Shown one piece after another: positions 1 to 9,154 of a stretch of 64,000 bases of DNA. The position numbers and the translations under genes are program-made. The stretch spans positions 186,001-250,000 of the forward strand of contig NZ_JAGJDY010000009.1 of NCBI RefSeq assembly GCF_018100795.1. The letters are read 5' to 3'. The notes beneath the pieces are model-generated. The model was not told the DNA's origin. It did not search any database and saw nothing but the letters and a program-made list of their open reading frames with translations. How positions within the stretch are numbered: the stretch's first letter is position 1; every line of letters starts with the position of its first letter. This DNA comes from Alteromonas sp. MMG017 (GTDB lineage: Bacteria; Pseudomonadota; Gammaproteobacteria; Enterobacterales; Alteromonadaceae).

Positions 1-195
1 CATTAACTCACGTCCATTTTTTCTACACGATTTATCATCGTAATATCTCTGCATACCCCGCAGAACTTTGCTTATAAGTAGGATATTAGCCAGTGCAAAA
101 ATCGGATTCAAAGTTATGAAAAACGACGTAAGACAAACCCCGCTAATAGTACCTAGCACCAAACAAATGGTCTGGTGAGCTTCTAACTCACTCAC
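1..195 (-). CDS. Partial hypothetical membrane protein (5' end only)
   Basis: A minus-strand reading frame is open from a GTG at 193-195 to the window edge, about 65 codons, with GGAG (complement of 202-205) about 6 nt before the GTG. The product begins VSELEAHQT and then has one or two hydrophobic stretches (LVLGTISGVCLTSFFI and IFALANILLI), followed by a basic, polar segment with RYYDDK. That pattern suggests a small inner-membrane protein. I do not recognise a family. The gene continues beyond position 1, so length and function are unknown. The reading frame could still be fortuitous. Confidence 0.35.
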   Translation of the reverse strand, partial: MSELEAHQTICLVLGTISGVCLTSFFITLNPIFALANILLISKVLRGMQRYYDDKSCRKNGRELM

Positions 196-354
196 AAATA
201 GCTCCGACTTCCATTGAATATTCCTTTAAGTTTGCATCCTTATTTGAAAATTTAATGAATTTTTGACGATTTGCAAATTCTTTACTGCGAGGATTAGCAG
301 CACGAACCTGTTTGATGGGTGATTTCTAACCTACAAGAATCAGCTTACACTAGG

Positions 355-384
355 TAATAAAAAAGGGCTGCAAAGCAGCCCTTA
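355..384 (-). terminator. Rho-independent terminator of the 133-aa gene
   Basis: A perfect 9-bp stem, AAGGGCTGC (363-371) and GCAGCCCTT (375-383) with an AAA loop, is followed on the minus strand by a run of Ts (359-364 read as complement). It overlaps the stop codon of the gene at 382-783. Confidence 0.85.
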
Positions 385-783
385 AAGTGATTCAACCTGC
401 TCAGTCCACTCATCAATTGCTTCGGCTGAAAAGTAACGATGCTTCGTTACACCGAAAACATTCTCAAACTCTGCATCATCAACGTTATCTGAATTTATAA
501 AATCGACGATTTGAAGCTCGAATAATAAGAACAATAAGCATCGCTCAGATGGCTCGAAATATTTCTTCCTGAACTCTTCTGGAAGCTGATTTGCAAGACC
601 GTCTGATATTACAAAACCATTCGTGACAAATTGCTCGTTCTTATGTTCGTAAACATAATCCAGTGTTTCTGGGTTGAAATACCAACATAAACGAAATTTG
701 TCGTGCCATGGCGTTCTTGTTGCTCTTTTGAACTGATGAATGAACGTGATTTGCAGATCACGCGTCTGAGTCTTCTTTGTCAT
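382..783 (-). CDS. Hypothetical protein, 133 aa
   Basis: The family is not recognised. The product is soluble, with no signal peptide or membrane segment. It is rich in aromatic and acidic residues, with a central FEPSERCLLFLLFELQIVDF stretch and a C-terminal acidic helix (EAIDEWTEQVESL). The frame ends inside a strong intrinsic terminator, which supports a real transcript. It starts with ATG at 781-783. It sits between the partial membrane protein at 1-195 and tRNA-Pro, in a stretch with no core genes, so it may be island cargo. A DNA-binding or phage-type role cannot be shown. Confidence 0.6.
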   Translation of the reverse strand: MTKKTQTRDLQITFIHQFKRATRTPWHDKFRLCWYFNPETLDYVYEHKNEQFVTNGFVISDGLANQLPEEFRKKYFEPSERCLLFLLFELQIVDFINSDNVDDAEFENVFGVTKHRYFSAEAIDEWTEQVESL

Positions 784-1012
784 AGTTATGTCCTGTTTGG
801 TAAACCTCAGGATTAACTAGTTACGACTTAGGAGAATTTTCACGATTGATACAGGAGTACCAAGCTTGAAACGGAAAGTTAGTTATTAATGACCAGGTAG
901 GAAAACTTGAAATTTTTACTACTGTATAATGTGACAATTATGGGACAGTTTTGGGACGCTCATTTCACAAGCAATCAATGAGCGGGGTAAGTCATTGAAA
1001 AATAAGAGAGAT
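784..1012. other. Intergenic stretch between hypothetical gene and tRNA-Pro
   Basis: About 230 bp, AT-rich. I see no open gene, no strong hairpin and no clear second copy of the tRNA 3' end. It presumably contains the promoter of the 382-783 gene and any attachment-site relic, but neither is distinct. Confidence 0.4.
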
Positions 1013-1089
1013 TGGTCGGTGTGAGAGGATTTGAACCTCCGACCCCTGACACCCCATGACAGTGCGCTACCAAGCTGCGCCACACACCG
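1013..1089 (-). tRNA. proL: tRNA-Pro (anticodon GGG)
   Basis: Read on the minus strand, 77 nt fold as a cloverleaf. The acceptor stem is CGGTGTG/CACACCG with discriminator A and an encoded CCA. The D-arm is GCGCAGCTTGGTAGCGC, the anticodon loop is ATGGGGT (anticodon GGG), and the T-arm is GGAGGTTCAAATCC. It closely resembles E. coli proL. No second tRNA lies in the window. Confidence 0.95.
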
Positions 1090-1219
1090 ACCGAAAGAGC
1101 CGATAAGTCTACTTATTTTTAGTCACAATGCAACGACAATTGTGCAAATCCTTGGTTAAGCGCTTAATTGCTAATCAGTTTGTAAAATAAAACTGCACAT
1201 CCGGTGTGAAACATCATTT

Positions 1220-2629
1220 TTATAACGTTAAATAACACACTGCGGTTACTACCAAAGCAACAATCACGTTAAGCACTATACCCTCTCGTGCCATAGTTTT
1301 TATATCAAACTTCTCGGTGGCATAGGCAATTGCATTTGGTGCGGTGGCTACTGGTAGCATAAAGGCACAACTGGCGCTAATAGCAGCGGGGATCATCAGC
1401 AGTTTAGGATCTACGCCTACCGCAAAGCCTGCTGCCGCTAATATCGGCATTAATAAAGTGGCTGTAGCAGTATTTGATGTTATTTCAGTTAAGAAGGTTA
1501 CAAACAAGCAGATACCCAGAATAAGGAAGATTACGGGTAGGGTTGAAAGCCCAGTAAGCCACTCTCCCATTAGCACACTTAAACCTGATGCTCTAAACGC
1601 CTTAGCAATACAAATACCACCAGCAAACAATAACAACATGCCCCACGGAATGTTATTGGCGGTTTTCCAGTCGAGTAATTTGTCGTGCTGGCTTTTGCGG
1701 GTTTCGCTGGCTGGCGTTGTTTCACCATTATTGGTCATAAACATGGCGACCACGCCGGCTACTGCAATAGTGCTATCGCTAATAGTGGTAATGCCTAACC
1801 ATGCACTCCAAAAAGGCCTGAATACCCACGCCATGGCGACAGTGCCGAATATTGCCAATACGCGCTTTTCAGCTACGGTCCATTTGCCAGGTTCAGGTAA
1901 GGCAATGTTACCCACTTGCGTTAATCCCCGTGCTAGCCACAACGCCATTAATGGAATAGAGACTAGTACAATGGGTACCCCAGTTTTCATCCACTCAATA
2001 AAGCTGTATTCATGCCCTTGAGTTTCTTCGTAAACACTCATAAAGATAATATTGGGTGGCGTGCCAATGGGCGTGCCCACGCCGCCTAGGCTTGCGGCAT
2101 AAGCAATGCCTAAAATAAGCGCCACACCAAAGCGGGGATTTTCCATTGCATTAATAATTGCCATGGCCATGGGTAGCATCATCAAAATGGTGGCGGTGTT
2201 ACTTATCCACATGCTTAAAATAGCGGTTGTCAGCATAAAGCTTAAAATTAGCTTTAGTGGGCTACCTGCCCCCGTCACCCGCAACATGTAAATCGCGAAC
2301 CGTTGATGCAGGTTAGCTTTTTCTAACCCTTTCGACAGCATAAATGCAGCCATTAATAAGATAATAACGTGGCTACCCAACGACGAAGCGGCTTCGGTGT
2401 GAGTTAACACACCAGCTAGAGGAAAAAGTGCAAATGGAATGAGTGAGGTTGCGGGTATGGGCAACGCTTCCGTTACCCATAATATTGCCACAAACAAGGT
2501 AATGCCTGCGGTAAGTGCAATATCAGCGCTTATATTTGAAAAATAAATACCTGAGCCAAGCGCTAGCGAAGTAATAAGGGCAATAAGAATAATAAACGAG
2601 CTTTTGTCGAACGGCTTATTAGATCTCAT
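1220..2629 (-). CDS. DASS (SLC13) family sodium-coupled anion/dicarboxylate symporter
   Basis: A 469-aa, very hydrophobic protein with about a dozen membrane segments. Both family-defining SNT motifs are present: SNTATILMMLP at about residues 143-153, and SNTATATLLMP in the C-terminal half. Each is paired with the conserved Thr-Pro or Ala-Pro loops (GTPIGTPPNIIF and PVATAPNAIAY). In the VcINDY/SLC13 fold these loops bind Na+ and the carboxylate substrate. The family imports C4-dicarboxylates, citrate or sulfate across the inner membrane. The true substrate cannot be read from sequence, though the SNT pairs favour di- or tricarboxylates. It is a single gene, on the same strand as dcd, with 74 bp between them. 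Confidence 0.9.
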   Translation of the reverse strand: MRSNKPFDKSSFIILIALITSLALGSGIYFSNISADIALTAGITLFVAILWVTEALPIPATSLIPFALFPLAGVLTHTEAASSLGSHVIILLMAAFMLSKGLEKANLHQRFAIYMLRVTGAGSPLKLILSFMLTTAILSMWISNTATILMMLPMAMAIINAMENPRFGVALILGIAYAASLGGVGTPIGTPPNIIFMSVYEETQGHEYSFIEWMKTGVPIVLVSIPLMALWLARGLTQVGNIALPEPGKWTVAEKRVLAIFGTVAMAWVFRPFWSAWLGITTISDSTIAVAGVVAMFMTNNGETTPASETRKSQHDKLLDWKTANNIPWGMLLLFAGGICIAKAFRASGLSVLMGEWLTGLSTLPVIFLILGICLFVTFLTEITSNTATATLLMPILAAAGFAVGVDPKLLMIPAAISASCAFMLPVATAPNAIAYATEKFDIKTMAREGIVLNVIVALVVTAVCYLTL

Positions 2630-2703
2630 TGCATACCCTTTTTTGTACTTTACTTCATGTTTTGCTACATGCTTTGCTTTATAGAGTTTGTGCGCTGTAG
2701 AGC

Positions 2704-3300
2704 TTATGCGCTGTCTTTATCGTCTGACGATATACGGCTGGCTACCGCGCCGTCCTGCCCTTTATATTTGGCATCTACTCGCGCATTGTATGGTTTTTCG
2801 GCAGGGTTCGATAACACTTCAAAGCTTAACGCACCGATTTTCATTTCTGGACGAAGAGCTAAAGGCAGTTTCCCGCTGTTGTAAAATTCCAGCACAATAT
2901 TGCCCGACCAACCTGGATCGATTCTGTGTGCGGTTACATGCACCATCAAACCTAATCGTGCTAGCGATGAACGCCCATCTAACCAACCTACAATATAATC
3001 AGGCAAGGTTACCGACTCATGCGTAATGGCCAATGCAAGTTCGCCTGGGTGCAAGAAAAATGCTTTGCCTTCTGGCAATTCAATTTCGTCGCTCATAACG
3101 TGATCCAGTGCTTCTTGCACCTGCGCTTTAGGCCCGCTTAAATCGATGTAAGGCGCTTGATGGTCTTCAAATACGCGAAATTTATTACCTAGGCGAATAT
3201 CTACGGTCACCCCACTAATTTCTTCGTAGTCGGGTGTTGGGTCAATTTTTATTTTTCCCGCTTTTAAATGTTCGTATATATCGCGATCGCTAAGGCGCAT
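2704..3300 (-). CDS. dcd: dCTP deaminase
   Basis: At 198 aa this is close to the E. coli Dcd length. It converts dCTP to dUTP and ammonia, feeding dUTPase and thymidylate synthesis in the cytoplasm. The trimeric dUTPase/Dcd fold is recognised by [12 protein letters not shown] at the N-terminus, [20 protein letters not shown], and [19 protein letters not shown], which includes the catalytic Glu. The start is the ATG at 3300. It lies downstream of apbC, as in E. coli, where udk intervenes; udk is absent here. Assignment is firm. Confidence 0.97.
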   Translation of the reverse strand: MRLSDRDIYEHLKAGKIKIDPTPDYEEISGVTVDIRLGNKFRVFEDHQAPYIDLSGPKAQVQEALDHVMSDEIELPEGKAFFLHPGELALAITHESVTLPDYIVGWLDGRSSLARLGLMVHVTAHRIDPGWSGNIVLEFYNSGKLPLALRPEMKIGALSFEVLSNPAEKPYNARVDAKYKGQDGAVASRISSDDKDSA

Positions 3301-3447
3301 GAGCCGTAAATCCTTACTATAAAGTGTGCGGTATTATGCGTATGTAATTCCTGCCAATCAACTGGCTACAGGCTACTATTTACTTAAATAACTAAATTAA
3401 TTGCGTAAACGGTTATTAGTGACTCACTTCGGCCTCAAGCTTACTGG

Positions 3448-4590
3448 CTAAAGCTTACTATTTACACCAATAGGATCGCCTTTTATATGCTTGGTTTGCT
3501 GTGTTCTAGGAGTCACGGTTAAAGCAAGTTGCATCGATAACGCTCTAGCTGCTTCGCGATAGCTTTCACTTAATGGGCTATCTGGTGCACTCACCAACAA
3601 AGGGGTACCGGCATCGGCGTGTTCGCGAACGGTAATATCGAGTGGCAATTGGCCTAGCAGTGGTAAGCCGTGTCGCTCAGCAAGTATTTCGCCGCCATCT
3701 TTTGAAAACACATAGTCTTTGGTGCCACAGGCGCGGCATTGGTAGTAACTCATGTTTTCAACCAGCCCCAATACTGGCACGCCCACTTTTTCGAACATGC
3801 TGATACCTTTTTGGGCATCGGCTAGAGCCAAGTCTTGTGGAGTGGTTACTACTACCGCAGCGGTCAGCGGCACTTGCTGTGCCATAGTAAGTTGAATATC
3901 ACCTGTACCAGGTGGCATATCTACAATTAAGTAATCCAGTACGGGCCACAAGGTTTCATCAATAAGCTGCTTTAATGCCCTACTTGCCATTGGGCCTCGC
4001 CATACCGCAGCGTCTTCTTGAGGCACTAAATAACCAATGGAATTTGCCACCAAACCATGAGCACTTAACGGCTGCATATGTTTGTTATCACTGCTATGCG
4101 GGTGTGCATCGGTATTGCCCAGCATAATAGGCACCGATGGGCCGTAAATGTCAGCATCTAAAATGCCTACACTGGCCCCTTCTTGCATAAGCGCAAAGGC
4201 CAAATTAATACTGGTGGTCGACTTCCCCACCCCGCCCTTGCCTGACGCCACAGCAATGATGTTTTTAATGTTATTTACGGCGGTGTTTTTAGTTTCACCC
4301 GACGCTATATGCTGGGTAACAATCAATTGTTGTTCGGTAAGCTCGCCTTTTAGCGCTTCTAGCACATGGGCTTTTACGTTCGCTTGCTGGGTTTTATAAC
4401 AAAACGGTAAGTTAATAGTGAATGCGTTGGCAGGGTTTGTGTCGTCAACTTTTACTGCATCAGTGGCTTTATCTGCATCTAGCTTATCTGAGCACCATTT
4501 CGCGGTAATGGTGGCTTCAACACTGAAGTAGCTGGCTAAAATAGCGGCAACTCTGTCAATGAGAGGCTTAGCTTTACGGGAAAAGAACAT
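3448..4590 (-). CDS. apbC: Iron-sulfur cluster carrier protein ApbC/Mrp (P-loop ATPase)
   Basis: A 380-aa Mrp/NBP35-type ATPase that binds and transfers [4Fe-4S] clusters to apoproteins in the cytosol. The deviant Walker A motif GKGGVGKST is at residues 117-125, the switch motif DADIYGPS at about 145-152, Walker B-like DMPPGTGD at about 224-231, and the cluster-binding CRAC (C285, C288) follows. The N-terminal MIP18-like domain is shorter and more divergent than in E. coli. It is divergent from metG with about 106 bp between the starts, the same arrangement as mrp-metG in E. coli. Confidence 0.96.
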   Translation of the reverse strand: MFFSRKAKPLIDRVAAILASYFSVEATITAKWCSDKLDADKATDAVKVDDTNPANAFTINLPFCYKTQQANVKAHVLEALKGELTEQQLIVTQHIASGETKNTAVNNIKNIIAVASGKGGVGKSTTSINLAFALMQEGASVGILDADIYGPSVPIMLGNTDAHPHSSDNKHMQPLSAHGLVANSIGYLVPQEDAAVWRGPMASRALKQLIDETLWPVLDYLIVDMPPGTGDIQLTMAQQVPLTAAVVVTTPQDLALADAQKGISMFEKVGVPVLGLVENMSYYQCRACGTKDYVFSKDGGEILAERHGLPLLGQLPLDITVREHADAGTPLLVSAPDSPLSESYREAARALSMQLALTVTPRTQQTKHIKGDPIGVNSKL

Positions 4591-4696
4591 AAATTATCCT
4601 GTCTACGGGGTATTTTGTGAATTTCGTAATGCAAAAAACGCGGATTTCCGCTAGTATTTGCAGCCATTTTGAAACGCGAAGAATCTATACGTTATT

Positions 4697-6724
4697 ATGT
4701 CTGAAAATCGCCGCATTCTGGTAACCAGTGCGTTGCCCTACGCCAATGGCTCTATTCACTTAGGCCACTTGCTTGAACACATTCAAACCGATATCTGGAC
4801 ACGGTTTCAGCGTCTGCGTGGAAACGAATGTTACAGTGTTTGTGCCGATGATGCACACGGTACGCCTGTTATGCTTAAAGCGCAGGAACTGGGTATTACG
4901 CCAGAAGAAATGGTTGCCAGAACTCGTGCAGAGCATCATCAAGACTTACTCGATTTTCATGTAGAGTACGACAACTACTATGTAACTCATTCGCCTGAAA
5001 ACAAGGCTTTGTGTGAAGAAATTTACACTCGTTTAGATAACGCGGGTTACATTAGCAAACGCACTATCAATCAATTATACGATCCGCAAAAAGAAATGTT
5101 TTTGCCAGACCGCTTCGTTAAGGGTACATGCCCTAGCTGTGGTGCTGAAGATCAAAACGGCGATAGCTGTGATGTGTGCGGTGCTACTTACAGCCCTACA
5201 GAAGTTAAAAACCCACGCAGTGTGGTATCTGGTGCTACACCAGTATTGAAAGAATCTGAACATTTCTTCTTCGACCTTCCTAAGTTTGAAGAGATGCTGA
5301 AAGGCTGGATCCGTTCTGGTGCCTTGCAAGAAGAGATGGCCAATAAACTACAAGAGTGGTTTACCGAAGGCTTGCAGCAGTGGGATATAAGCCGCGATGC
5401 GCCTTACTTTGGGTTTGAAATTCCTGGTGCGCCGAATAAGTTTTTCTATGTATGGGTAGATGCCCCCGTTGGCTACATGGCCAGCTTTAAAAACTTCTGC
5501 GACCAAAACAATTTGGAATTCGACGATTTCTGGGGCGCAGACTCAGAAGCCGAGCTTTACCACTTTATTGGTAAAGACATTACCTACTTCCACTGCCTAT
5601 TTTGGCCTGCCATGCTAGAAGGTGCGGGCTACCGTAAGCCTACTGGTGTGAATATTCACGGTTTTGTTACTGTGAATGGGGCGAAAATGTCTAAGTCTCG
5701 CGGCACCTTTATTAAAGGGCGCACGTATTTAGACCACCTAAACCCAGAATACTTACGTTATTACTTTGCGTCTAAACTTGGCGATAACGTAACGGATATC
5801 GACTTAAACTTTACCGATTTCGCACAAAAAGTGAATTCAGATTTAGTGGGTAAAGTAGTCAACATTGCTAGCCGTTGTGCCAGCTTTATTACTAAGCGCT
5901 TTGACGGCAAATTGTCTGACAACGTTTTAGAACCAGAGCTTATTGCCGAGTTCCAAAATGCAGCCGACACCATTGCTGATTTATTCGAGCGCCGTCGTTA
6001 CCACCAAGCAATACGTGAAATCATGACATTGGCCGATAAAGCCAACCAGTTCATTGATACCAACGCCCCTTGGGTAACCATAAAAGACGAAACCAAACAG
6101 CAGTTCACTCACGATGTATGTTCGTTGGGTATTAACATGTTCCGCCTGTTAGTCATTTACTTAAAACCTGTGCTTCCAGTACTGGCAGAAAAAGCAGAAG
6201 GCTTCTTGAACGATGAGTTTACTTGGTCGTCTCTTGAAACCGTGCTTACCGGCCACGCTATCAACAAATTTAAGCCAATGATGCAACGTGTAGAAATGGA
6301 GAAAGTAGACGCTATGGTTGACGATTCAAAAGAAAACCTAGAGCCAACGAAACCTGCGGTTAGCCCAGACAGCCCGCTTGGTAAAGATCCTATTAGCGAA
6401 ACAATCTCGTTCGACGACTTCGCTAAGGTAGATTTACGTATTGCACGTATTGCTAACGCTGAACATGTTGAAAAAGCCGATAAGCTTTTACGTTTAGAGC
6501 TAGATTTAGGCGGCGAAACGAAGCAAGTATTTGCTGGAATTAAATCTGCCTACTCGCCTGAAGCGCTAATCGGAAAGCATACTGTGATGGTCGCTAACTT
6601 AGCGCCACGTAAAATGCGCTTTGGTATGTCTGAAGGCATGGTATTAGCTGCAGGCCCTGGTGGTGATGAGCTTTATATCTTAGAGCCGCACGAAGGTGCA
6701 TTGCCTGGTATGCGCGTTAAGTAA
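4697..6724 (+). CDS. metG: Methionyl-tRNA synthetase
   Basis: A 675-aa class I aminoacyl-tRNA synthetase that charges tRNA-Met and initiator tRNA. The HIGH-type motif is HLGH within [12 protein letters not shown] near residues 14-25. The zinc knuckle is [18 protein letters not shown] and the KMSKS loop is at about residues 330-334. The C-terminal ~110 residues form the EMAP/Trbp111-type tRNA-binding domain that dimerises the bacterial enzyme ([23 protein letters not shown]). Length matches the E. coli enzyme (677 aa). Start ATG at 4697. Confidence 0.98.
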   Translation: MSENRRILVTSALPYANGSIHLGHLLEHIQTDIWTRFQRLRGNECYSVCADDAHGTPVMLKAQELGITPEEMVARTRAEHHQDLLDFHVEYDNYYVTHSPENKALCEEIYTRLDNAGYISKRTINQLYDPQKEMFLPDRFVKGTCPSCGAEDQNGDSCDVCGATYSPTEVKNPRSVVSGATPVLKESEHFFFDLPKFEEMLKGWIRSGALQEEMANKLQEWFTEGLQQWDISRDAPYFGFEIPGAPNKFFYVWVDAPVGYMASFKNFCDQNNLEFDDFWGADSEAELYHFIGKDITYFHCLFWPAMLEGAGYRKPTGVNIHGFVTVNGAKMSKSRGTFIKGRTYLDHLNPEYLRYYFASKLGDNVTDIDLNFTDFAQKVNSDLVGKVVNIASRCASFITKRFDGKLSDNVLEPELIAEFQNAADTIADLFERRRYHQAIREIMTLADKANQFIDTNAPWVTIKDETKQQFTHDVCSLGINMFRLLVIYLKPVLPVLAEKAEGFLNDEFTWSSLETVLTGHAINKFKPMMQRVEMEKVDAMVDDSKENLEPTKPAVSPDSPLGKDPISETISFDDFAKVDLRIARIANAEHVEKADKLLRLELDLGGETKQVFAGIKSAYSPEALIGKHTVMVANLAPRKMRFGMSEGMVLAAGPGGDELYILEPHEGALPGMRVK

Positions 6725-6766
6725 TATGGAGTTGCTGCCTTAAGGCAAGCCACCCGCTACAAAACT

Positions 6767-6802
6767 TGAAAGCCGTGTTGATAATATCAACGCGGCTTTT
6801 TT
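6767..6802 (+). terminator. Terminator of metG
   Basis: A long stem formed by AAGCCGTGTTGAT and ATCAACGCGGCTT around an AAT loop is followed by a T-rich run (TTTTTTG). It is the first strong hairpin after metG and separates it from the repeat cluster. Confidence 0.85.
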
Positions 6803-6844
6803 GTTTTTGGAGAAATGATGGGTTTTCTTGTTTCTCTTCCTAGC

Positions 6845-7320
6845 TTAAGAATGGACATCCATGTTTTAACGCCACTCAAAAAATGGACACCCACTTTTGG
6901 AACAGCCAGCTGAATTGTGGGTGTCTGGTTATGGGTTCACGTTAAAACGGTGAAATCTAAAAGGTGTAAAAGGTGGACATCCATGTTTTAACGCCACGTA
7001 ATCAGTGGACATCCACTTATTAAAATTCCAAATTAACGTGGGTGTCCATGGTTGGTTAAACTTTGGGTGTCCAACTATTCTTCATAACTTTCAGCTGTCA
7101 TTAGCATGGGTGTCTAGTTTTAAGGTTTCTGTGGCTGTCCACATTAAGAAGCTCAGTTTTAATACCTTAATAGTGCCAGTAAAAGATGGGTGTCCAAGTT
7201 TAGCTCTTTAATAATGCCAGTAAAAGATGGGTGTCCAAGTTTCAGCTTTTAATAATGCCAGTAAAAGGTGGGTGTCCAAGTTTCAGCTCAAGATAAACTA
7301 TGGGTGTCTCAGTTTTTGGC
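6845..7320. repeat. Cluster of about 13 GGGTGTC short repeats
   Basis: Thirteen recognisable copies of an approximately 20-bp motif, consensus (A/G)TGGGTGTC(C/T)AAGTTT(C)AGCT, at irregular spacing. Cores lie near 6851, 6881, 6917, 6973, 7004, 7038, 7062, 7106, 7131, 7186, 7227, 7268 and 7300. The copies at about 6851, 6881, 6973 and 7004 read in the opposite orientation or are TGGACATCCA variants; the rest are on the plus strand. Most share TGG-N4-CCA, a tiny palindrome. A 24-bp stretch is duplicated (6852-6875 and 6974-6997). The three copies at 7175-7290 form a direct repeat of 41-bp period. Short reading frames crossing this region look like accidents of the repeat. It lies between metG and the convergent yafS-like gene. 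Confidence 0.9.
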
Positions 7321-8214
7321 TTTGTTGTACGAAGAGGTTCTGGCACTGGCTGCGCCTACGGGTGAAAATTGTCGCTTCAATTGTAGCTTGGGCCGAATAG
7401 CGGTCATCGGCATTACTCGTTTTCTGGCTAAAATTACATACATGGCGCTGCACCACGGAAGATAAGCGGATAACCAGTGCTGAATATTTTTCGAATAATC
7501 CCAACGTTGCTCAAAAAACAAAGTAGAAAACATAATTTGGCGCTGTTCTACAATTTCAAACCCTAATAACTGCAACCAATCTTTTATGCGATACGAGGTA
7601 AAAAAGCGCGCATCATGCAACTTGTTATCTCGTTTAACCGGCAAGAACTTAGCGATGCCGGCCAAACTCAACGGGTTAAACCCGCTAATTATCACGTAGC
7701 CACTTTGGGTAATAACTCTATCAACTTCCCGCAGAATTTCGTGGGGGTCTTGGGCAAAGTCCAATTCATTGGCTAGCAAAAAGCCGTCTATGCTGTTTTC
7801 TGAAAAAGGCAGTTGGTGTGACTGTCCTACTATTTTAGGGCTTACTGAGCTGTCTTTACCCGAAAATGTGTGGCTGTCCGATAACGTGCTCGATAATATG
7901 GCATCTGATAACTTGCCATGCTGATGCTTAGCGTCCTCTATCCCCTCAGCATTGCTGCTAGCACTGTCGCTTAAATTATCATTCGATACATGCATTGCGC
8001 TAAATGGCACTTGGCTAATAATATTGCGAATGGGGCTTTGCTTTAACGGAATTTGCGCACTCAAACTACCAAGTTTCACGAAATGATACCCAAAAATGCG
8101 TTGGGTGTAATCGTCGCACACTTGCGTGATGGCTTGCTTGATTTGCTCTCCTGCCGGAAAGTCGGTCCAGTCTTCAGGGTAGCGGGGTGCTTGGGAGCGA
8201 AATGCTGATCTCAT
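7309..8214 (-). CDS. yafS: Class I SAM-dependent methyltransferase, YafS-like
   Basis: A 301-aa homologue of E. coli YafS by pattern and synteny, divergent from gloB as in E. coli. Recognisable segments are FGYHFVKLGSLSAQI at the N-terminus, then LPFSENSIDGFLLANEL and DPHEILREVDRVITQSGYVI followed by ISGFNPLSLAGI. These are the late methyltransferase motifs with the GFNP signature. The classical glycine-rich SAM motif I is not evident, as in YafS. Compared with E. coli (about 240 aa) there is an extra low-complexity Ser/Asp-rich segment of about 50 residues at roughly 98-150. The TGA stop (7309-7311) lies inside the last GGGTGTC repeat. Substrate unknown. Confidence 0.75.
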   Translation of the reverse strand: MRSAFRSQAPRYPEDWTDFPAGEQIKQAITQVCDDYTQRIFGYHFVKLGSLSAQIPLKQSPIRNIISQVPFSAMHVSNDNLSDSASSNAEGIEDAKHQHGKLSDAILSSTLSDSHTFSGKDSSVSPKIVGQSHQLPFSENSIDGFLLANELDFAQDPHEILREVDRVITQSGYVIISGFNPLSLAGIAKFLPVKRDNKLHDARFFTSYRIKDWLQLLGFEIVEQRQIMFSTLFFEQRWDYSKNIQHWLSAYLPWCSAMYVILARKRVMPMTAIRPKLQLKRQFSPVGAASARTSSYNKAKN

Positions 8215-8299
8215 AGATGCTAAGCGTGCCTCAAGGTTGCTCTGTGTACAACAAGTTCTTATAGTATCGCATAATTATACCTACACAAGCAGGTGCACC

Positions 8300-9091
8300 A
8301 TGGCTACTGACGTTCTTCCTCACAGCATTTCAATTTTTCCAATCGAAGCATTTAGCGACAATTACATCTGGTGTATTCACAATAACGAGCAAGCAATCGT
8401 TGTCGACCCCGGCGATGCAGAGCCAGTACTCGCGTTTTTAAAAAGTGAAAACCTACATTTAGCGGCAGTATTAATCACGCATCATCATCATGACCACACC
8501 GGTGGCATTGCCAAATTAGTGTCAGCAAACCCCAACCTTCCCGTTATCGGCCCAAGAGGGGGTCATATTCGGGGTATCACTAAATCTGTTTCACAAGGCG
8601 ATACCTTACAGCTTCCTGTATTAGATTTAGAATTCCAAGTAATGGAAGTGCCCGGTCATACTCTCGATCATATTGCGTTTTTCGGACACGGCGCCCTGTT
8701 TTGCGGGGACACTTTATTTTCAGCAGGCTGTGGCAGGTTGTTCGAAGGTTCGCCTGAACAAATGCTTCACTCATTGAACAAGCTGAAACGCTTGCCCGAT
8801 AACACACTGGTTTATTGTGCCCACGAATACACGCAATCAAATGTACGCTTTGCATTAGAAGTAGAGCCAGAAAACCATGCCCTTCAAACCTATTCATCAT
8901 GGGTAGATAAAAAACGAGAAATGGGTGTGCCTACCCTGCCCTCAAATTTGGCTGAACAAAAACAAATTAACCCTTTTTTACGTTCTCATGAACTTTCTGT
9001 ACAAACTGCTGCCGAAGCTTATTGCGAAAAAAACATGGGCGACGATGTAGCTGTATTTGCTGCAGTTCGACGCTGGAAAGATGAGTTTTAA
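8300..9091 (+). CDS. gloB: Hydroxyacylglutathione hydrolase (glyoxalase II)
   Basis: A metallo-beta-lactamase-fold thioesterase that hydrolyses S-D-lactoylglutathione to D-lactate and glutathione, the second step of methylglyoxal detoxification. The dinuclear metal motif THHHHDHTGG and later ligands (VPGHTLDH, FCGDTLF, CAHEYT) are all present. I place the start at the ATG at 8300 (MATDVLPHS, 263 aa), because the conserved PIEAFSDNYIW follows closely and the family is about 255 aa. An upstream in-frame ATG at 8237 would add 21 atypical residues. It lies between yafS and mltD, as in E. coli. Confidence 0.95.
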   Translation: MATDVLPHSISIFPIEAFSDNYIWCIHNNEQAIVVDPGDAEPVLAFLKSENLHLAAVLITHHHHDHTGGIAKLVSANPNLPVIGPRGGHIRGITKSVSQGDTLQLPVLDLEFQVMEVPGHTLDHIAFFGHGALFCGDTLFSAGCGRLFEGSPEQMLHSLNKLKRLPDNTLVYCAHEYTQSNVRFALEVEPENHALQTYSSWVDKKREMGVPTLPSNLAEQKQINPFLRSHELSVQTAAEAYCEKNMGDDVAVFAAVRRWKDEF

Positions 9092-9154
9092 TGCAAAACT
9101 AACGCACTGAAGGTAGAATGTGCGGTTTGCAGATATTCGAGAGGTTCCTTCTAC

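Noticed and set aside
1344..2291. Plus-strand reading frames within the DASS transporter region
   Set aside because: They are shadows of the strong transporter gene, which shows both SNT motifs.
6845..7320. CRISPR array
   Set aside because: The repeats are short, degenerate, in both orientations and unevenly spaced, and no cas gene is present.
7005..7465. Two plus-strand reading frames of about 65 codons crossing the repeat cluster
   Set aside because: Their sequence is the repeat itself (for example GCPSL, VSVAVH), has no Shine-Dalgarno, and the second overlaps the yafS-like gene.
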